A stretch of DNA of 64,000 bases from NCBI GenBank assembly GCA_966250015.1, contig CBINFS010000004.1:155502-219501 (forward strand). The letters are read 5' to 3'. This document shows positions 1-8,315 of this stretch, in pieces. Numbering within the stretch: position 1 is the stretch's first letter; every line of letters starts with the position of its first letter. The position numbers and the translations under genes are program-made. The notes under the pieces are model-generated. The model made no database searches. It was not told where the DNA came from and saw nothing but the letters and a program-made list of their open reading frames with translations. This stretch comes from CBINFS01 sp966250015 (GTDB lineage: Bacteria; Bacteroidota; Rhodothermia; Rhodothermales; DASSAV01).

Positions 1-868
1 CGGCTTCGGCCAGTACCACGAGCGCCGACGGCGCCCGGTTGGGCTGTGACAGCTGCACGGTCAGAGCGCGAGGATCCCCGTCGACGTGGACGGCGTCGCC
101 AAGGTAATCGGCGATCAGCCGGCAGGCTTCGTCGCGCCGATCGGCGTCGGTGAGCCGGACGTGCAGCACGCCCCTTCCGACCTGCGCCTTTAGGTCGGCG
201 CTGGTGCCCTCGGCGATGAGCGTGCCACGGTCGATGACCGCGATGCGGTCGGCCAGCTGGTCCGCCTCTTCGAGGTATTGAGTCGTCAGGAGGACCGACG
301 TGCCTCCCGCCACGAGCTCCCGGATCATGTCCCACACGCGGTTACGGCTGTAGGGATCGAGTCCCGTGGTGGGCTCGTCGAGGAAGAGCAGGTCCGGCGT
401 CCGCAGGATGCTCGCGGCAATGTCGAGGCGCCTCCTCATGCCGCCGGAGTAGTTCTTCACCTGTCGGTCCGCGGCGTCTTCGATTTCGAGTAGCTTCAAA
501 AGCTCGCGGGTACGCGCCCTGGCCGCCGACCGTTTGAAACCGAGCAGGCGAGCCAGCAGCATAAGGTTCTCGTACCCGGTCAGGTCCTCGTCCACCGAAG
601 CGAACTGGCCGGTCAGGCTGATGCGCCGGCGCACTTCATCGGGCTCCTGCACCACGTCGTGGCCGAGCACGAACGCCGAACCCCCGTCGGGTTTCAACAG
701 GGTGGCGAGCATGCGGATCACAGTCGTCTTGCCGGCGCCGTTGGGGCCGAGCAGTCCATAGATCATCCCCGCAGGTACGATCAGGTCGATCCTGTCCACG
801 GCACGGTGGGCGCCGAAAACCTTGACCAGGCTTTTCGTTTCTATAGCCGGTACGGAACGATACGGCAT
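1..868 (-). CDS. ABC transporter ATP-binding protein, DrrA type (3' end off the window)
   Basis: This is the ATPase of a multidrug or antibiotic export ABC system of the daunorubicin-resistance DrrA type, working on the cytoplasmic face with a DrrB-like permease that would lie beyond the left edge. About 289 codons are present and the C-terminus is missing. Reading the minus strand from the ATG at 868 gives Walker A GPNGAGKTT at about residues 41-49, the signature SGGMRRRLDIAAS, Walker B LLFLDEPTTGLD and the switch region LLTTQYLEEADQLADR. The TTQYLEEAD wording is typical of DrrA proteins. Seen: the motifs and an open frame to base 1. Inferred: the drug-export role, since no substrate can be read from the ATPase. 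Confidence 0.85.
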   Translation of the reverse strand, partial: MPYRSVPAIETKSLVKVFGAHRAVDRIDLIVPAGMIYGLLGPNGAGKTTVIRMLATLLKPDGGSAFVLGHDVVQEPDEVRRRISLTGQFASVDEDLTGYENLMLLARLLGFKRSAARARTRELLKLLEIEDAADRQVKNYSGGMRRRLDIAASILRTPDLLFLDEPTTGLDPYSRNRVWDMIRELVAGGTSVLLTTQYLEEADQLADRIAVIDRGTLIAEGTSADLKAQVGRGVLHVRLTDADRRDEACRLIADYLGDAVHVDGDPRALTVQLSQPNRAPSALVVLAEA

Positions 869-1177
869 ACGTCTTCGAGTCTGAAGAAATGAACGGAACT
901 CGAGGGGCGGCTAGCAGGGTGGTATGGGTGCAACGCACGTCAAACGAAGCGGCCGATCGATGGTGCCCCGGTCTCTACGGTAGGGCACGCCCACTGCACG
1001 TTCCGGCGGATCCGCCTACGCAATCGGACGGAGAGGCCGGATAACGTGCGGGCGCTCAACGGGGCAGGGAATCCGGAGGTCCCAGTGAACGAATCACCTG
1101 CCCGAACCGCGAAGAGAACGAGACCGTCGATTAGAGGGCCGCTCGATGGCAAGCGGCCCTCTAATCCGGGCCTTACG
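869..1177. other. Intergenic region between the DrrA-type ATPase and a small secreted protein
   Basis: I see no convincing gene in these 309 bases. The only structure is the hairpin annotated at 1131-1164. The short open frames here on both strands have no start signal or recognisable family. Confidence 0.5.
1131..1164 (-). terminator. Perfect 13-bp hairpin, possible terminator
   Basis: Arms 1131-1143 and 1152-1164 are exact reverse complements (ttagagggccgct) around an 8-base loop. It lies 13 bases past the stop codon of the minus-strand secreted protein. It has no clear T-run, so it may stop transcription weakly, act in both directions or protect the 3' end. Confidence 0.5.
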
Positions 1178-1642
1178 CTAGTTGATTCGTGTCAGTCGGA
1201 CGGTGACCGTCCCGTCACCCTGTGCATAGGTGAGGAACAGGTTGTCGTTCATGACACGGATCTCCGGCTCGTAGGCCAGCGACCCTTCGCCGACGGCTTC
1301 ATTCTTGCGGATCGTCGGATTCAGCACCAGCTTCGAAGCACTCACTTCGTAGGTGCCGGCGCTGCCGACGAACGGGATGAGATCTTCCGGCTGATTCGGC
1401 TCGGGTACACCAACGATGCTGTAGTACTTCTTCGTGAAGACCGCCAGAACCGGAGCCGGGGAATCGTTGGTCCATTTCGAATCGGGTGAATCATACCGCA
1501 CATACGAGACCTCCCACTCACCCTCCATTTTTGGCGCAGATTGAGCGTTCGCCGTCACCGGTAGGAGCAATCCGGCAAGACACAAGACCGCTAGGGTCAG
1601 CAACCGCTCCACCATTTTCGTTGTAATCGATGCTGCAATCAT
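1178..1642 (-). CDS. Small secreted protein of unknown function (154 aa)
   Basis: The product has a signal peptide: a short charged start, a hydrophobic stretch at about residues 12-28 and a likely cleavage site ANA-QS near residue 34. It should therefore be exported. The mature part of about 120 residues is beta-rich, begins with the lipocalin-like phrase MEGEWEVSYVRY and ends with FLTYAQGDGTVTVRLTRIN. The pattern recalls small lipocalin-like or stress-response proteins of Bacteroidota, but I cannot name a family. A strong promoter-like element and a 14-bp palindrome lie about 110 bases upstream, so it may be individually regulated. A hairpin follows it. Confidence 0.6.
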   Translation of the reverse strand: MIAASITTKMVERLLTLAVLCLAGLLLPVTANAQSAPKMEGEWEVSYVRYDSPDSKWTNDSPAPVLAVFTKKYYSIVGVPEPNQPEDLIPFVGSAGTYEVSASKLVLNPTIRKNEAVGEGSLAYEPEIRVMNDNLFLTYAQGDGTVTVRLTRIN

Positions 1643-1747
1643 AGCTGGGACCTCATGATTAAAAACTCATTCAAGTGTGGGAGCATATCGAAGAAACTGA
1701 TTCAAAGTTGCGACATGGCGGACATTTAAGTCGTCAAAAAGTGATCA

Positions 1748-1761
1748 ATATGTGCACATAT
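1748..1761. promoter_or_regulatory. 14-bp perfect palindrome, candidate operator
   Basis: The sequence atatgtgcacatat is its own reverse complement. It sits 3 bases downstream of the predicted -10 box (1765-1770) of the minus-strand secreted protein and so covers the expected transcription start. That is a usual place for a repressor site. No regulator gene for it is identifiable here. Confidence 0.4.
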
Positions 1762-1764
1762 AGG

Positions 1765-1793
1765 TTATTAAAGACTTTACGCAAACCTGTCAG
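1765..1793 (-). promoter_or_regulatory. Predicted promoter of the small secreted protein
   Basis: On the minus strand, CTGACA (1793-1788) and TAATAA (1770-1765) are separated by exactly 17 bases. This would start transcription near 1758 and leave a leader of about 115 nt before the ATG at 1642. Confidence 0.45.
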
Positions 1794-1986
1794 GGGCAAA
1801 ATTCTGCTGGAATGGGGAAAAACGGGCCTTGGGGGAGCTGAGGCGACGTGACGTCAACCTCTAGATAAACGACGTGAGCGCCGGGCAGCGGCTCAGGGAT
1901 GGAGAGATTTTATATGTGACACTTCGTCGACGACAAACGTCTATCGAGACCCGGCGCTTGCGAGAAAAGTAGCCTGTCTGCAAGCC

Positions 1987-2601
1987 TCAGTCGCAGTTCG
2001 GGGTGCCGATCCAGCAGGGGAACTGATCGGCGATGACGTGGCCGAGGATTGCAGAAACGGCGAGCAGCACGACGGTGGCAAGCACGAGGTTGGCGGGGTG
2101 GTCGAAGAGGTTTCCTCCGGCTCGCATGGCCCACCGGATCGGCGTAAGGCCAACGAAAAACGCCAGAGGCAAAAGGGCAAATGCACCAATCAGGATCAAC
2201 AGCCCGACCACGCTATTCCGCACACCGTCCGGTCCCGTCACCAGGTCGCTGAGAAACGAATTGACCGGCTCGATCTCGAAAAAGGCCACCACAAAGATGA
2301 ATGCCGGCACCAGGGCAAGAATTACGCTGAGGGCCGCTGCCCGTGAGGGACTGTTGAGGATTGATCTCATGACGTGCGCTCTCTTGATCGCGTGAAAGTG
2401 CTCCCTGACGATGCCGAAGGCCGTATCGGCGAACAGGCTAACTAAAAAGCGACCCTTTCCCCGGGCATATGAGCCCAGCCGTTCGTCGCAGAGGTCGTCG
2501 AACGTCTGCATCATCGACTCGCCAAGCTGCTCCCTGAACTCCTTCGGATAGAGAGCAAGGAGCCGCCGGTAGAAGTTCCGTATGCGATGCGAGTCAGACA
2601 T
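1987..2601 (-). CDS. Integral membrane protein translated with PadR (permease-prefix-like N-terminus)
   Basis: This 204-residue protein has a cytoplasmic N-terminal part (about residues 1-75) with the phrase RRLLALYPKEFREQLGESM. That phrase resembles the permease-prefix domain seen before some FtsX-like permeases. About four hydrophobic segments follow between residues 85 and 195. I chose the ATG at 2601 because it overlaps the stop codon of the upstream PadR gene by 8 bases (ATGTCTGA), a normal coupling arrangement; a longer frame upstream only reads through PadR in the wrong phase. PadR-coupled membrane proteins of this kind are common beside ADOP-type efflux permeases, but no permease follows here. 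Function unknown, probably envelope-associated. Confidence 0.7.
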   Translation of the reverse strand: MSDSHRIRNFYRRLLALYPKEFREQLGESMMQTFDDLCDERLGSYARGKGRFLVSLFADTAFGIVREHFHAIKRAHVMRSILNSPSRAAALSVILALVPAFIFVVAFFEIEPVNSFLSDLVTGPDGVRNSVVGLLILIGAFALLPLAFFVGLTPIRWAMRAGGNLFDHPANLVLATVVLLAVSAILGHVIADQFPCWIGTPNCD

Positions 2602-2956
2602 CGTAGGCAAGGGTCTTTGGCAGGAGGCGGCGCTCACGCGCCAGCGACACGAGGTGCCGGTAGCGTTCGAGCTCCGCCGCCAGCGCCTTTTGGCCTGCCC
2701 CCGTAATCTTGTAATATATGCGCCGCTGGTCGTCCAGCTCGGGGTCGACTCGGCGATCGCTCTCCTGTACGAGCCCGGCATCGAGCATCCGCTTGAGCGA
2801 ACCGTAGAGCGTGCCGGGACCCATCTTCACCGTGCCCATCGAGTCGGCCTCGACCTGCTTCATGATGCCGTACCCGTGCCGGTCGCCACTCGACAGCGCA
2901 AGCAGGATGTGGAAAACGGCCGGTGTAAGCGGGATATCAGGTTTCTCGGAGTTCAT
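2594..2956 (-). CDS. PadR family transcriptional regulator
   Basis: This is a 120-residue winged-helix repressor of the PadR family. The N-terminal half shows the PadR pattern: FHILLALSSGDRHGYGIMKQ, then MGPGTLYGSLKRMLDAGL (recognition helix), then RRIYYKITGAGQKAL for the wing. The C-terminal part is a short dimerisation helix, so it belongs to the short PadR subfamily. It is the first gene of a two-gene unit with the membrane protein at 1987-2601. Its own promoter contains a 19-bp inverted repeat in the spacer, which strongly suggests autorepression. No SD precedes the ATG, and the predicted transcription start falls on or next to the start codon, so the mRNA may be leaderless. Confidence 0.9.
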   Translation of the reverse strand: MNSEKPDIPLTPAVFHILLALSSGDRHGYGIMKQVEADSMGTVKMGPGTLYGSLKRMLDAGLVQESDRRVDPELDDQRRIYYKITGAGQKALAAELERYRHLVSLARERRLLPKTLAYDV

Positions 2957-2962
2957 GGATAC

Positions 2963-2991
2963 AATATATCCGCTGCGGATATAGTTGTCAA
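2963..2991 (-). promoter_or_regulatory. Promoter of the padR operon, probably leaderless
   Basis: On the minus strand, TTGACA (2991-2986), a 17-base spacer and TATATT (2968-2963) make a near-consensus promoter. The ATG at 2956 begins only 7 bases after the -10 box, where transcription would start. No SD-like sequence precedes the ATG. Confidence 0.65.
2965..2983. promoter_or_regulatory. PadR operator, 9-bp inverted repeat with 1-base centre
   Basis: The arms tatatccgc and gcggatata are exact reverse complements around one t. The repeat fills most of the spacer of the padR promoter and touches the -10 box, so a bound dimer would block RNA polymerase. PadR proteins are known to bind such inverted repeats in their own promoters. 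Confidence 0.6.
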
Positions 2992-3078
2992 GAGGACGCT
3001 CCCCGGATAACCAGATAAAGACAAAGGTTTAGGGCGAGCGTAGGTTAGTTTGAGGCGCGCGATAGGAGCAATCAGCGG

Positions 3079-4170
3079 TTACTCACCGACCGCCCCCAGA
3101 TGTCGTGCGAAGTGGGCCTTCGCGCGTTCGATGGTTAGCCGGTGCGCTTCTTCCTGTGATCCTGCCAGCTGGCAGATGGGGACTACCGCCGTGCCCGCCG
3201 GGGTACACTTCGCCAGAAACGTATAGTGGCCGACGCCCGGAAGCACCTCGAGCTGCGCGCCGGGAATGAGAGTGGCGGCGACCTGTGCATTCGTGGAGGG
3301 TGAAACCACCGTATCGGCGTCACCCGTGATGATGAAGACCGGAGCAGTCATCTCCTCGAGGCTTGCCGGGACGATCGCCTGCACTAACGCCGGTGCGATG
3401 GCAAACACGGCCTTGACAGAAGGGAGTGAGTGGTCCTCCCCCGCCGTTGCTTCCAGCGCCGCAACGTCCGGATCCTGCAAGGCGCGCTGGAAGTCTTCGT
3501 CCGTCACGGGAAACTCGAGCTGGGGACGACAAACGCCGTCGTCAGGATTGTCGCGGCAAAACGCCTGAAAGCGAGCCCGGTCGACCCGGGCGCCGCCGAG
3601 CACGAGGGCGGTGAAGCCGCCGGCCGAAAAGCCTGCCGCTCCGACCCGCTCCAGGTCGAGGTGAGGACCAAAGGTCTCGTCCTCACTAATCGCTTCGAGC
3701 GCTCGCTTCAGGTCCTCCGCCCTTTCCCACCACAAAACGGCTCCCGGGACGGTCATCTCGTCCAGGCTGTTGTTACCGGGGTGGTCCACCGCGATCACGA
3801 CGTAGCCTTCAGCCGCCAGCGCCGTTCCGAACCATCCCATGATCCGTGCCGTGCCGCCGTAACCGTGCGAAAGCAGGATCACGGGGCGCCGGAGGCCCTC
3901 GGGATCAGCTGCCATAGGGGCGTCGGGCGCGACGGATCCGATATCAAAAAGGGGCTCCTGAGGCGAACCGATCACGAGCGGCTGTGCGATAGCGCCTTCC
4001 CCTGCAGGATACCAGACGGTAATTCGGAGATCAGGGCGCTGATCGGCGTCACGCACGGCGGCCGAAGGCAACGTCGCCATCCGGTGCGCCTCACCGACTA
4101 CCTGGCCGAAAGCCTGAATCCACACCAGCGACGTCAACAAAGCGAGTAAAAGCACGCGTGATTTCACCAT
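3079..4170 (-). CDS. Secreted alpha/beta hydrolase (dienelactone hydrolase / PAF-acetylhydrolase-like)
   Basis: This 363-residue hydrolase carries an N-terminal signal peptide (hydrophobic residues 6-21, ending IQAFG). The fold landmarks are the oxyanion-side strand VILLSHGYGGTARIMGWF near residue 97, the nucleophile elbow GFSAG (Ser182), the acid in ITGDADTVV (Asp286) and the base in GVGHYTF (His315), a complete Ser-Asp-His triad. The overall layout matches predicted dienelactone-hydrolase or platelet-activating-factor acetylhydrolase-like esterases. The start has AGGAGG three bases upstream. It lies 14 bases behind the DinB gene on the same strand, so the two are probably co-transcribed. 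The substrate cannot be read from the sequence. Confidence 0.8.
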   Translation of the reverse strand: MVKSRVLLLALLTSLVWIQAFGQVVGEAHRMATLPSAAVRDADQRPDLRITVWYPAGEGAIAQPLVIGSPQEPLFDIGSVAPDAPMAADPEGLRRPVILLSHGYGGTARIMGWFGTALAAEGYVVIAVDHPGNNSLDEMTVPGAVLWWERAEDLKRALEAISEDETFGPHLDLERVGAAGFSAGGFTALVLGGARVDRARFQAFCRDNPDDGVCRPQLEFPVTDEDFQRALQDPDVAALEATAGEDHSLPSVKAVFAIAPALVQAIVPASLEEMTAPVFIITGDADTVVSPSTNAQVAATLIPGAQLEVLPGVGHYTFLAKCTPAGTAVVPICQLAGSQEEAHRLTIERAKAHFARHLGAVGE

Positions 4171-4184
4171 TAGCCTCCTGTATT

Positions 4185-4688
4185 TTATGCCGGATTCAGT
4201 TGCTCAAGATCATAGAGGATCTTGTCGAAGTTGCCCGGAGCGTGGCCGAGCTCTCGTATCAGAAGCGCCACCTGCCCGCGATGATGGATCGGATGGAGCG
4301 CCGCGTGGAGCAGCATCTCTCCCAGAGGCGCCGATGCGTGACGGGTACCACCCAGAATAAACTCAATGTGGCGTGAGAGATCTTCGTCGCGCAATCCAGA
4401 AAGAAACGCCCGGAACTGCCGCTCGACCTCGCCCCAGGCTTCCACGAGCGATTCGACGGTGGGGAAAACGTCTGGTTCGTGGTAAGCCCCTCTGGACGGA
4501 CCCCCGCAGCGCTCCAGCCATAGCTTTTCGGCGTTCAGGACGTGCACCAGCGTGTTCCGGATGGAGCCGTAGCTACCGGCCACCGTCCGGGTAAACTCCT
4601 CGGGCGTCAGGTCCGATAGCACCTCGAAGAGTCTCCTGTTCGCCCAGTAGCTGTAATCGAAAAGACGTTCGAGGTCTCTGACGGTCAC
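4185..4688 (-). CDS. DinB family protein (putative metal-dependent)
   Basis: This 167-residue four-helix-bundle protein of the DinB/YfiT type has the family's N-terminal MTVRDLERLFDYSYWANRRL, a first histidine in NTLVHVLNAEKLW, and the C-terminal cluster LLHAALHPIHHRGQVALLI. The three histidines usually bind a divalent metal. Family members include damage-induced proteins and thiol (mycothiol or bacillithiol) transferases; the specific reaction here is unknown. It is the leading gene of a pair with the secreted hydrolase just downstream. Confidence 0.85.
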   Translation of the reverse strand: MTVRDLERLFDYSYWANRRLFEVLSDLTPEEFTRTVAGSYGSIRNTLVHVLNAEKLWLERCGGPSRGAYHEPDVFPTVESLVEAWGEVERQFRAFLSGLRDEDLSRHIEFILGGTRHASAPLGEMLLHAALHPIHHRGQVALLIRELGHAPGNFDKILYDLEQLNPA

Positions 4689-4790
4689 GGTTCTTCACCT
4701 GTACCGGTTAATGTTCAGGTCGATCGAACAGCAAGATACGGAGAATGACTCCGAACGCGGGAGGTGCACGTTGTAAAGGAAGGGCAACCA

Positions 4791-4827
4791 ATAAAAAAGG
4801 CCCTCACGTTGCCGTAAGAGCCTTTTG
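4791..4827 (-). terminator. Rho-independent terminator after tRNA-Pro
   Basis: On the minus strand, a hairpin with arms of about 14 bp (two mismatches or G-U pairs), AAAAGGCTCTTACG and CGTGAGGGCCTTTT, is followed by more Ts. It begins 9 bases past the tRNA 3' end and should end the tRNA transcript. Confidence 0.8.
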
Positions 4828-4834
4828 GGTGGTG

Positions 4835-4908
<74 letters not shown>

Positions 4909-5096
4909 TTAAAAATTCCTTATTTCAATTCGTGTCCTGGCATCGCCCGCGACCTTCCCGCTCCAGCGGGACGCGATAGGGCTGCGCCGGATTCCGAATG
5001 ACGAGGGGCTTTAACGTGCCCTCGGCAATTAGGATTCGGAAGGGACGAAAACTTTGTCCTTTTACCGAATCATTCAACGTTTATCCACAAAAGCGC

Positions 5097-7106
5097 TCAC
5101 TTGACGTGGGCGTACATGTCCTCGATGAGGTCGGCGTAGACGCGCTCGATCTCGCGACGCCGCAGCTTCAACGTCGGCGTCATCATGTTGTTTTCCACCG
5201 TAAACGGCTCGCTGAGAAGGCGGAAATCGCGGATTTTCTCGTGCGCGGCGGCGTTTTTCGAGTAGTTTTTGAACTCCTGGTCGAAGATGGCGAGGATCTC
5301 GCTCTTTTCGAGAAGCTCCTTTTCGTCCGTGAACGAAATGTTGTTTTCCTGAGCGAACTGCTTGAGGATGTCCATGTTCGGGACGACGAGCGCCGTGAGG
5401 AACTCGCGTCCTTCGCCGATAACGAGGATCTGGTCGATCGCCGGAACGGTTTTGAAGACTTCCTCGATCGGACCGGGGTAAATGTTTTTGCCGCCGGCCG
5501 ACACGATCATGTGTTTGATGCGGTCGGTGATCACGAGGTAGCCGTCGGCGAAGTGCCCGACGTCGCCGGTGTGGTACCACCCGTCGGGATCGATCACCTT
5601 TTTGGTTTCCTCCTCGTTGTTCCAGTAGCCCTTCATGATGTTGGGCCCCTTTGCCACGATCTCCCCTTCCTCGGTGGTGAGGTTCGAGGGGTAGTCGTAG
5701 CCATTCAACTGGCCGAGCATTTTGCCGTCGTCGAGGCGCTGAATGCCTACCGTGATGCCGGGCAGGGCCCACCCGACGGTTCCGTAACGGGGGCTGTCGT
5801 AGGGGTTGCAACAGAGGACGGGGGCGGTTTCGGTCAGGCCGTAGCCTTCGATCAGGATGATGCCGGCGGCTTCGAAAAACTCTCCGATCACACGAGGCAG
5901 AGCTGCGCCGCCCGACACGGCGAAGCGCAGGTTGCCGCCGAGCTTCTCGTGGAGCTTCGAGAAGACGAGCCGGTTGGCGACAGCCTGCTGCGCCTTGATC
6001 AGCGGGCCAACGGCTTTGCCGTTCTTTTTAGCCGCAGAGGCCTTTTTACCGGCATTCACGGACCAGTTGAAGATGCCACGTTTGATGGCTGACCCCTCCT
6101 CGACCGACTTCGCGATGGTGTTGTAGACCTTCTCGAAGAGCCGGGGGACCGAGATCATGACGGTGGGTTTGACCTCGATGAGGTTCCGGCTCACCGTATC
6201 GATACTCTCGGCATAGCTGATCCTGGCGCCGCACGATAGGACGGCGGTGTAGCCGGCCGTGCGCTCAAACGAGTGGCAGAGCGGAAGGAAGGACAGGTGG
6301 TGGTCGGTGTCGTAAAACCCGATGAATTCAACCGCCGACTTGACGTTGGAGCAGAAGTTCTTGTGCGTCAGCATCACGCCTTTGGGGAGGCCGGTGGTGC
6401 CGCTCGTGTAGATGAGGGCAGAGATGTCGTCGGGCTTGACGTTGTCACGGAGCGCGATCAGCTCGTCTTTGTGTTCGTTCCAGTACTCCTCGCCTTCGGC
6501 AAGCACCTCGTCCCACGTGCGTACGGTGCCCGAGCGTTCCTTGCGGATCTCGCTCATCGTGATGATCTCTTCGAGGTCGGGGCAATCGTCGAAGACCTGT
6601 TCGGCTTTTTTGAGCTGGATCGAAGTGGATACGACGAAGATCTTCGAGCCGGAGTCTTGCAGGATGTACGCGACCTGCTGGGGAGGCAGCGACGTGTAGA
6701 GCGAGACGTTTATGCCGCCGAGAAACTGCGTACCCAGGTCGGTCACCACCCATTCGGGCCGGTTTTCCGAGAGGATCGCAACCCGGTCGCCGGGCCGGAC
6801 GCCCCGTTTGTGAAGGTAGCCTGCCATCGATTGGACGAGCCGCCGCAGCTCCTCCCACGAGATGTCGACCCATTCCTTCGTGTTTTTGTCTTTGTAGGAC
6901 AACACGGTACGGTTCTGGCCGTCGTAGTGTGCCCAAAGCTTGGCAAACATCTCGGGAATGGTTTCAAAATCCGCGATAACAGGCATGGCCTTCTTCTCCA
7001 AAGGTTGTGGCTTGTGGGTGTGCGAATTCCGGTTGAAGCGGAACTGTGCCAGCCAATCGGTCACTCTCGTTTTGAAGTCCCGATCTGCAACAACGGCATC
7101 GCTCAT
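5097..7106 (-). CDS. Long-chain fatty acid--CoA ligase (AMP-forming)
   Basis: This 669-residue enzyme activates long-chain fatty acids to acyl-CoA via an acyl-adenylate. It contains the AMP-binding P-loop YTSGTTGLPKGVMLTH, the GYGLTETAPV motif, and the hinge and lid region YHTGDVGHFADGY with ITDRIKHMIVSAGGKNIYP, all intact. It resembles bacterial FadD15-type synthetases. The start is uncertain. The ATG at 7106 has AGGGAT six bases upstream, but an ATG at 6986 has GGAGAAGAAGG just upstream and starts directly at the conserved domain (MPVIADFETIPEMFAKLW). The first 40 residues are hydrophilic and not typical of the family. It lies downstream of pyrD on the same strand, with a 105-base gap. Confidence 0.92.
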   Translation of the reverse strand: MSDAVVADRDFKTRVTDWLAQFRFNRNSHTHKPQPLEKKAMPVIADFETIPEMFAKLWAHYDGQNRTVLSYKDKNTKEWVDISWEELRRLVQSMAGYLHKRGVRPGDRVAILSENRPEWVVTDLGTQFLGGINVSLYTSLPPQQVAYILQDSGSKIFVVSTSIQLKKAEQVFDDCPDLEEIITMSEIRKERSGTVRTWDEVLAEGEEYWNEHKDELIALRDNVKPDDISALIYTSGTTGLPKGVMLTHKNFCSNVKSAVEFIGFYDTDHHLSFLPLCHSFERTAGYTAVLSCGARISYAESIDTVSRNLIEVKPTVMISVPRLFEKVYNTIAKSVEEGSAIKRGIFNWSVNAGKKASAAKKNGKAVGPLIKAQQAVANRLVFSKLHEKLGGNLRFAVSGGAALPRVIGEFFEAAGIILIEGYGLTETAPVLCCNPYDSPRYGTVGWALPGITVGIQRLDDGKMLGQLNGYDYPSNLTTEEGEIVAKGPNIMKGYWNNEEETKKVIDPDGWYHTGDVGHFADGYLVITDRIKHMIVSAGGKNIYPGPIEEVFKTVPAIDQILVIGEGREFLTALVVPNMDILKQFAQENNISFTDEKELLEKSEILAIFDQEFKNYSKNAAAHEKIRDFRLLSEPFTVENNMMTPTLKLRRREIERVYADLIEDMYAHVK

Positions 7107-7211
7107 ATTTACATCCCTTAACCGTTAATGTAATCAAAAATTATCGCTCGCCTAACACAAAGGCAATCTGACGCTACAAAGGTGAGGCTGGATCGGCATC
7201 CGTATTAGGCG

Positions 7212-8315
7212 TCAGGTGTCGAGGCCGACGGCCTCGGACACGTTCGCGTACCCGTCGCGCTCCAGCAGCGCCACGAGCCCTTCCTTGATCCGCTTGACGA
7301 GGCCCGGTCCTTCGTATATCAGGCCGGTATACACCTCGATGAGGGACGCTCCCGCCCGGATCCTCTCGTACGCGCCCTCGGGAGACGCGATTCCCCCCAC
7401 CCCGATGATGGGCACCTGACCCTCCGTCTTCCTGAAGAGGTACCGGATCATCCGCAGCGACCGCCCCGCCAGGGGCGCTCCGCTCACGCCTCCGCTGCCA
7501 ATCGACGATACCATCTCGCTGGGCGTGCACAGGCCTTCCCGGTCGGGCGCCGTATTGGTGGCGACGAAGCCGGCAACCCCGTGATCGAGCGAAAGGCGGA
7601 CGATCTCCTCGACGTGGCTATCGAAGATGACCCGTTCGGAGCACGGCGGCGAGAGCTTCACGAGCACCGGAACGTCGGAGCCCATCTTATTGCGCTCGGA
7701 GAAGATGACGCGGAGCAGTTGGTCGAGGGCGTCGGGCTCCTCGAACGTCTTCCCCTCTTTCGTATTCGGGCAGGACACGTTGAGCACGACGTAGGAGGCA
7801 TGAGGCGCCACCAGACTGAAGCTGCGCCGGAAGTCTTCTACGGCCTCGTCGCCCAGGATCGTGGGGTCGTGAGTCTTCGCCAGGTTGACGCCCAGGGGGC
7901 GCAAGCCGGGCCGGACGGCTCGCGCCAGGCGCCGCGCGATACGTTCGGCGCCGTCGTTGTTCAAGCCCATCCGGTTGATCAGCGCCCGGTCCTCGGGGAG
8001 CCGAAAAGCCCGGGGGCGCGGGTTTCCCTTTGAGCGCCTGGCCGTGACCGAGCCGATCTCCGAGAAACCGAAGCCGATTTTCTCCCAGAAGCGAATGAGG
8101 TGGGCGTTCTTGTCGAACCCGGCCGCCAGCCCGACGGGATTCGGAAAATCGATCCCCCACACCTTCTGGCGAAGGCTCTCGTGCTCGAAGCCGAACGTTG
8201 AGGCAATGAGCGACGGAGCGATACGCTGTGCCACCCGTGCCGATGCCGAAACCATCCGGTGGGCCGTTTCGGCGTCCAGCTTGAAGAGTAACGGTCGAAG
8301 AGTGGGGTATAACAT
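7212..8315 (-). CDS. pyrD: Dihydroorotate dehydrogenase, class 2-like, with a cysteine at the catalytic base
   Basis: This enzyme oxidises dihydroorotate to orotate in pyrimidine synthesis. Its length (367 aa) and the N-terminal helices MLYPTLRPLLFKLDAETAHR match the membrane-associated, quinone-linked class 2. FMN and substrate motifs are visible: NPVGLAAGFDKNA, GSVTARRSKGNPRPR, RALINRMGLNNDG and IGVGGIASPEGAYERIRAGA. The unusual point is the active-site loop LNVSCPNTKEGKT (Cys182). Class 2 enzymes normally have Ser at this place (SSPNT), while class 1 enzymes use Cys (SCPN). The electron acceptor is therefore less certain than the overall family. It is followed by the acyl-CoA ligase gene. 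Confidence 0.92.
   Translation of the reverse strand: MLYPTLRPLLFKLDAETAHRMVSASARVAQRIAPSLIASTFGFEHESLRQKVWGIDFPNPVGLAAGFDKNAHLIRFWEKIGFGFSEIGSVTARRSKGNPRPRAFRLPEDRALINRMGLNNDGAERIARRLARAVRPGLRPLGVNLAKTHDPTILGDEAVEDFRRSFSLVAPHASYVVLNVSCPNTKEGKTFEEPDALDQLLRVIFSERNKMGSDVPVLVKLSPPCSERVIFDSHVEEIVRLSLDHGVAGFVATNTAPDREGLCTPSEMVSSIGSGGVSGAPLAGRSLRMIRYLFRKTEGQVPIIGVGGIASPEGAYERIRAGASLIEVYTGLIYEGPGLVKRIKEGLVALLERDGYANVSEAVGLDT

Larger units (their letters stand above)
1643..1986. other. Intergenic region, AT-rich, with promoter and palindrome
   Basis: No gene is visible in these 344 bases. The stretch at about 1690-1800 is clearly more AT-rich than its surroundings and carries the promoter (1765-1793) and palindrome (1748-1761) annotated separately. 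The remainder, 1800-1986, shows nothing I can interpret. Confidence 0.5.

Noticed and set aside
636..938. Minus-strand frame of 100 codons near the left edge
   Set aside because: It is a frame-shifted reading of the DrrA-type ATPase, which runs from 868 off the window in another frame.
4998..6092. Plus-strand frame of 364 codons opposite the acyl-CoA ligase
   Set aside because: It is antisense to an intact AMP-binding enzyme with all motifs.
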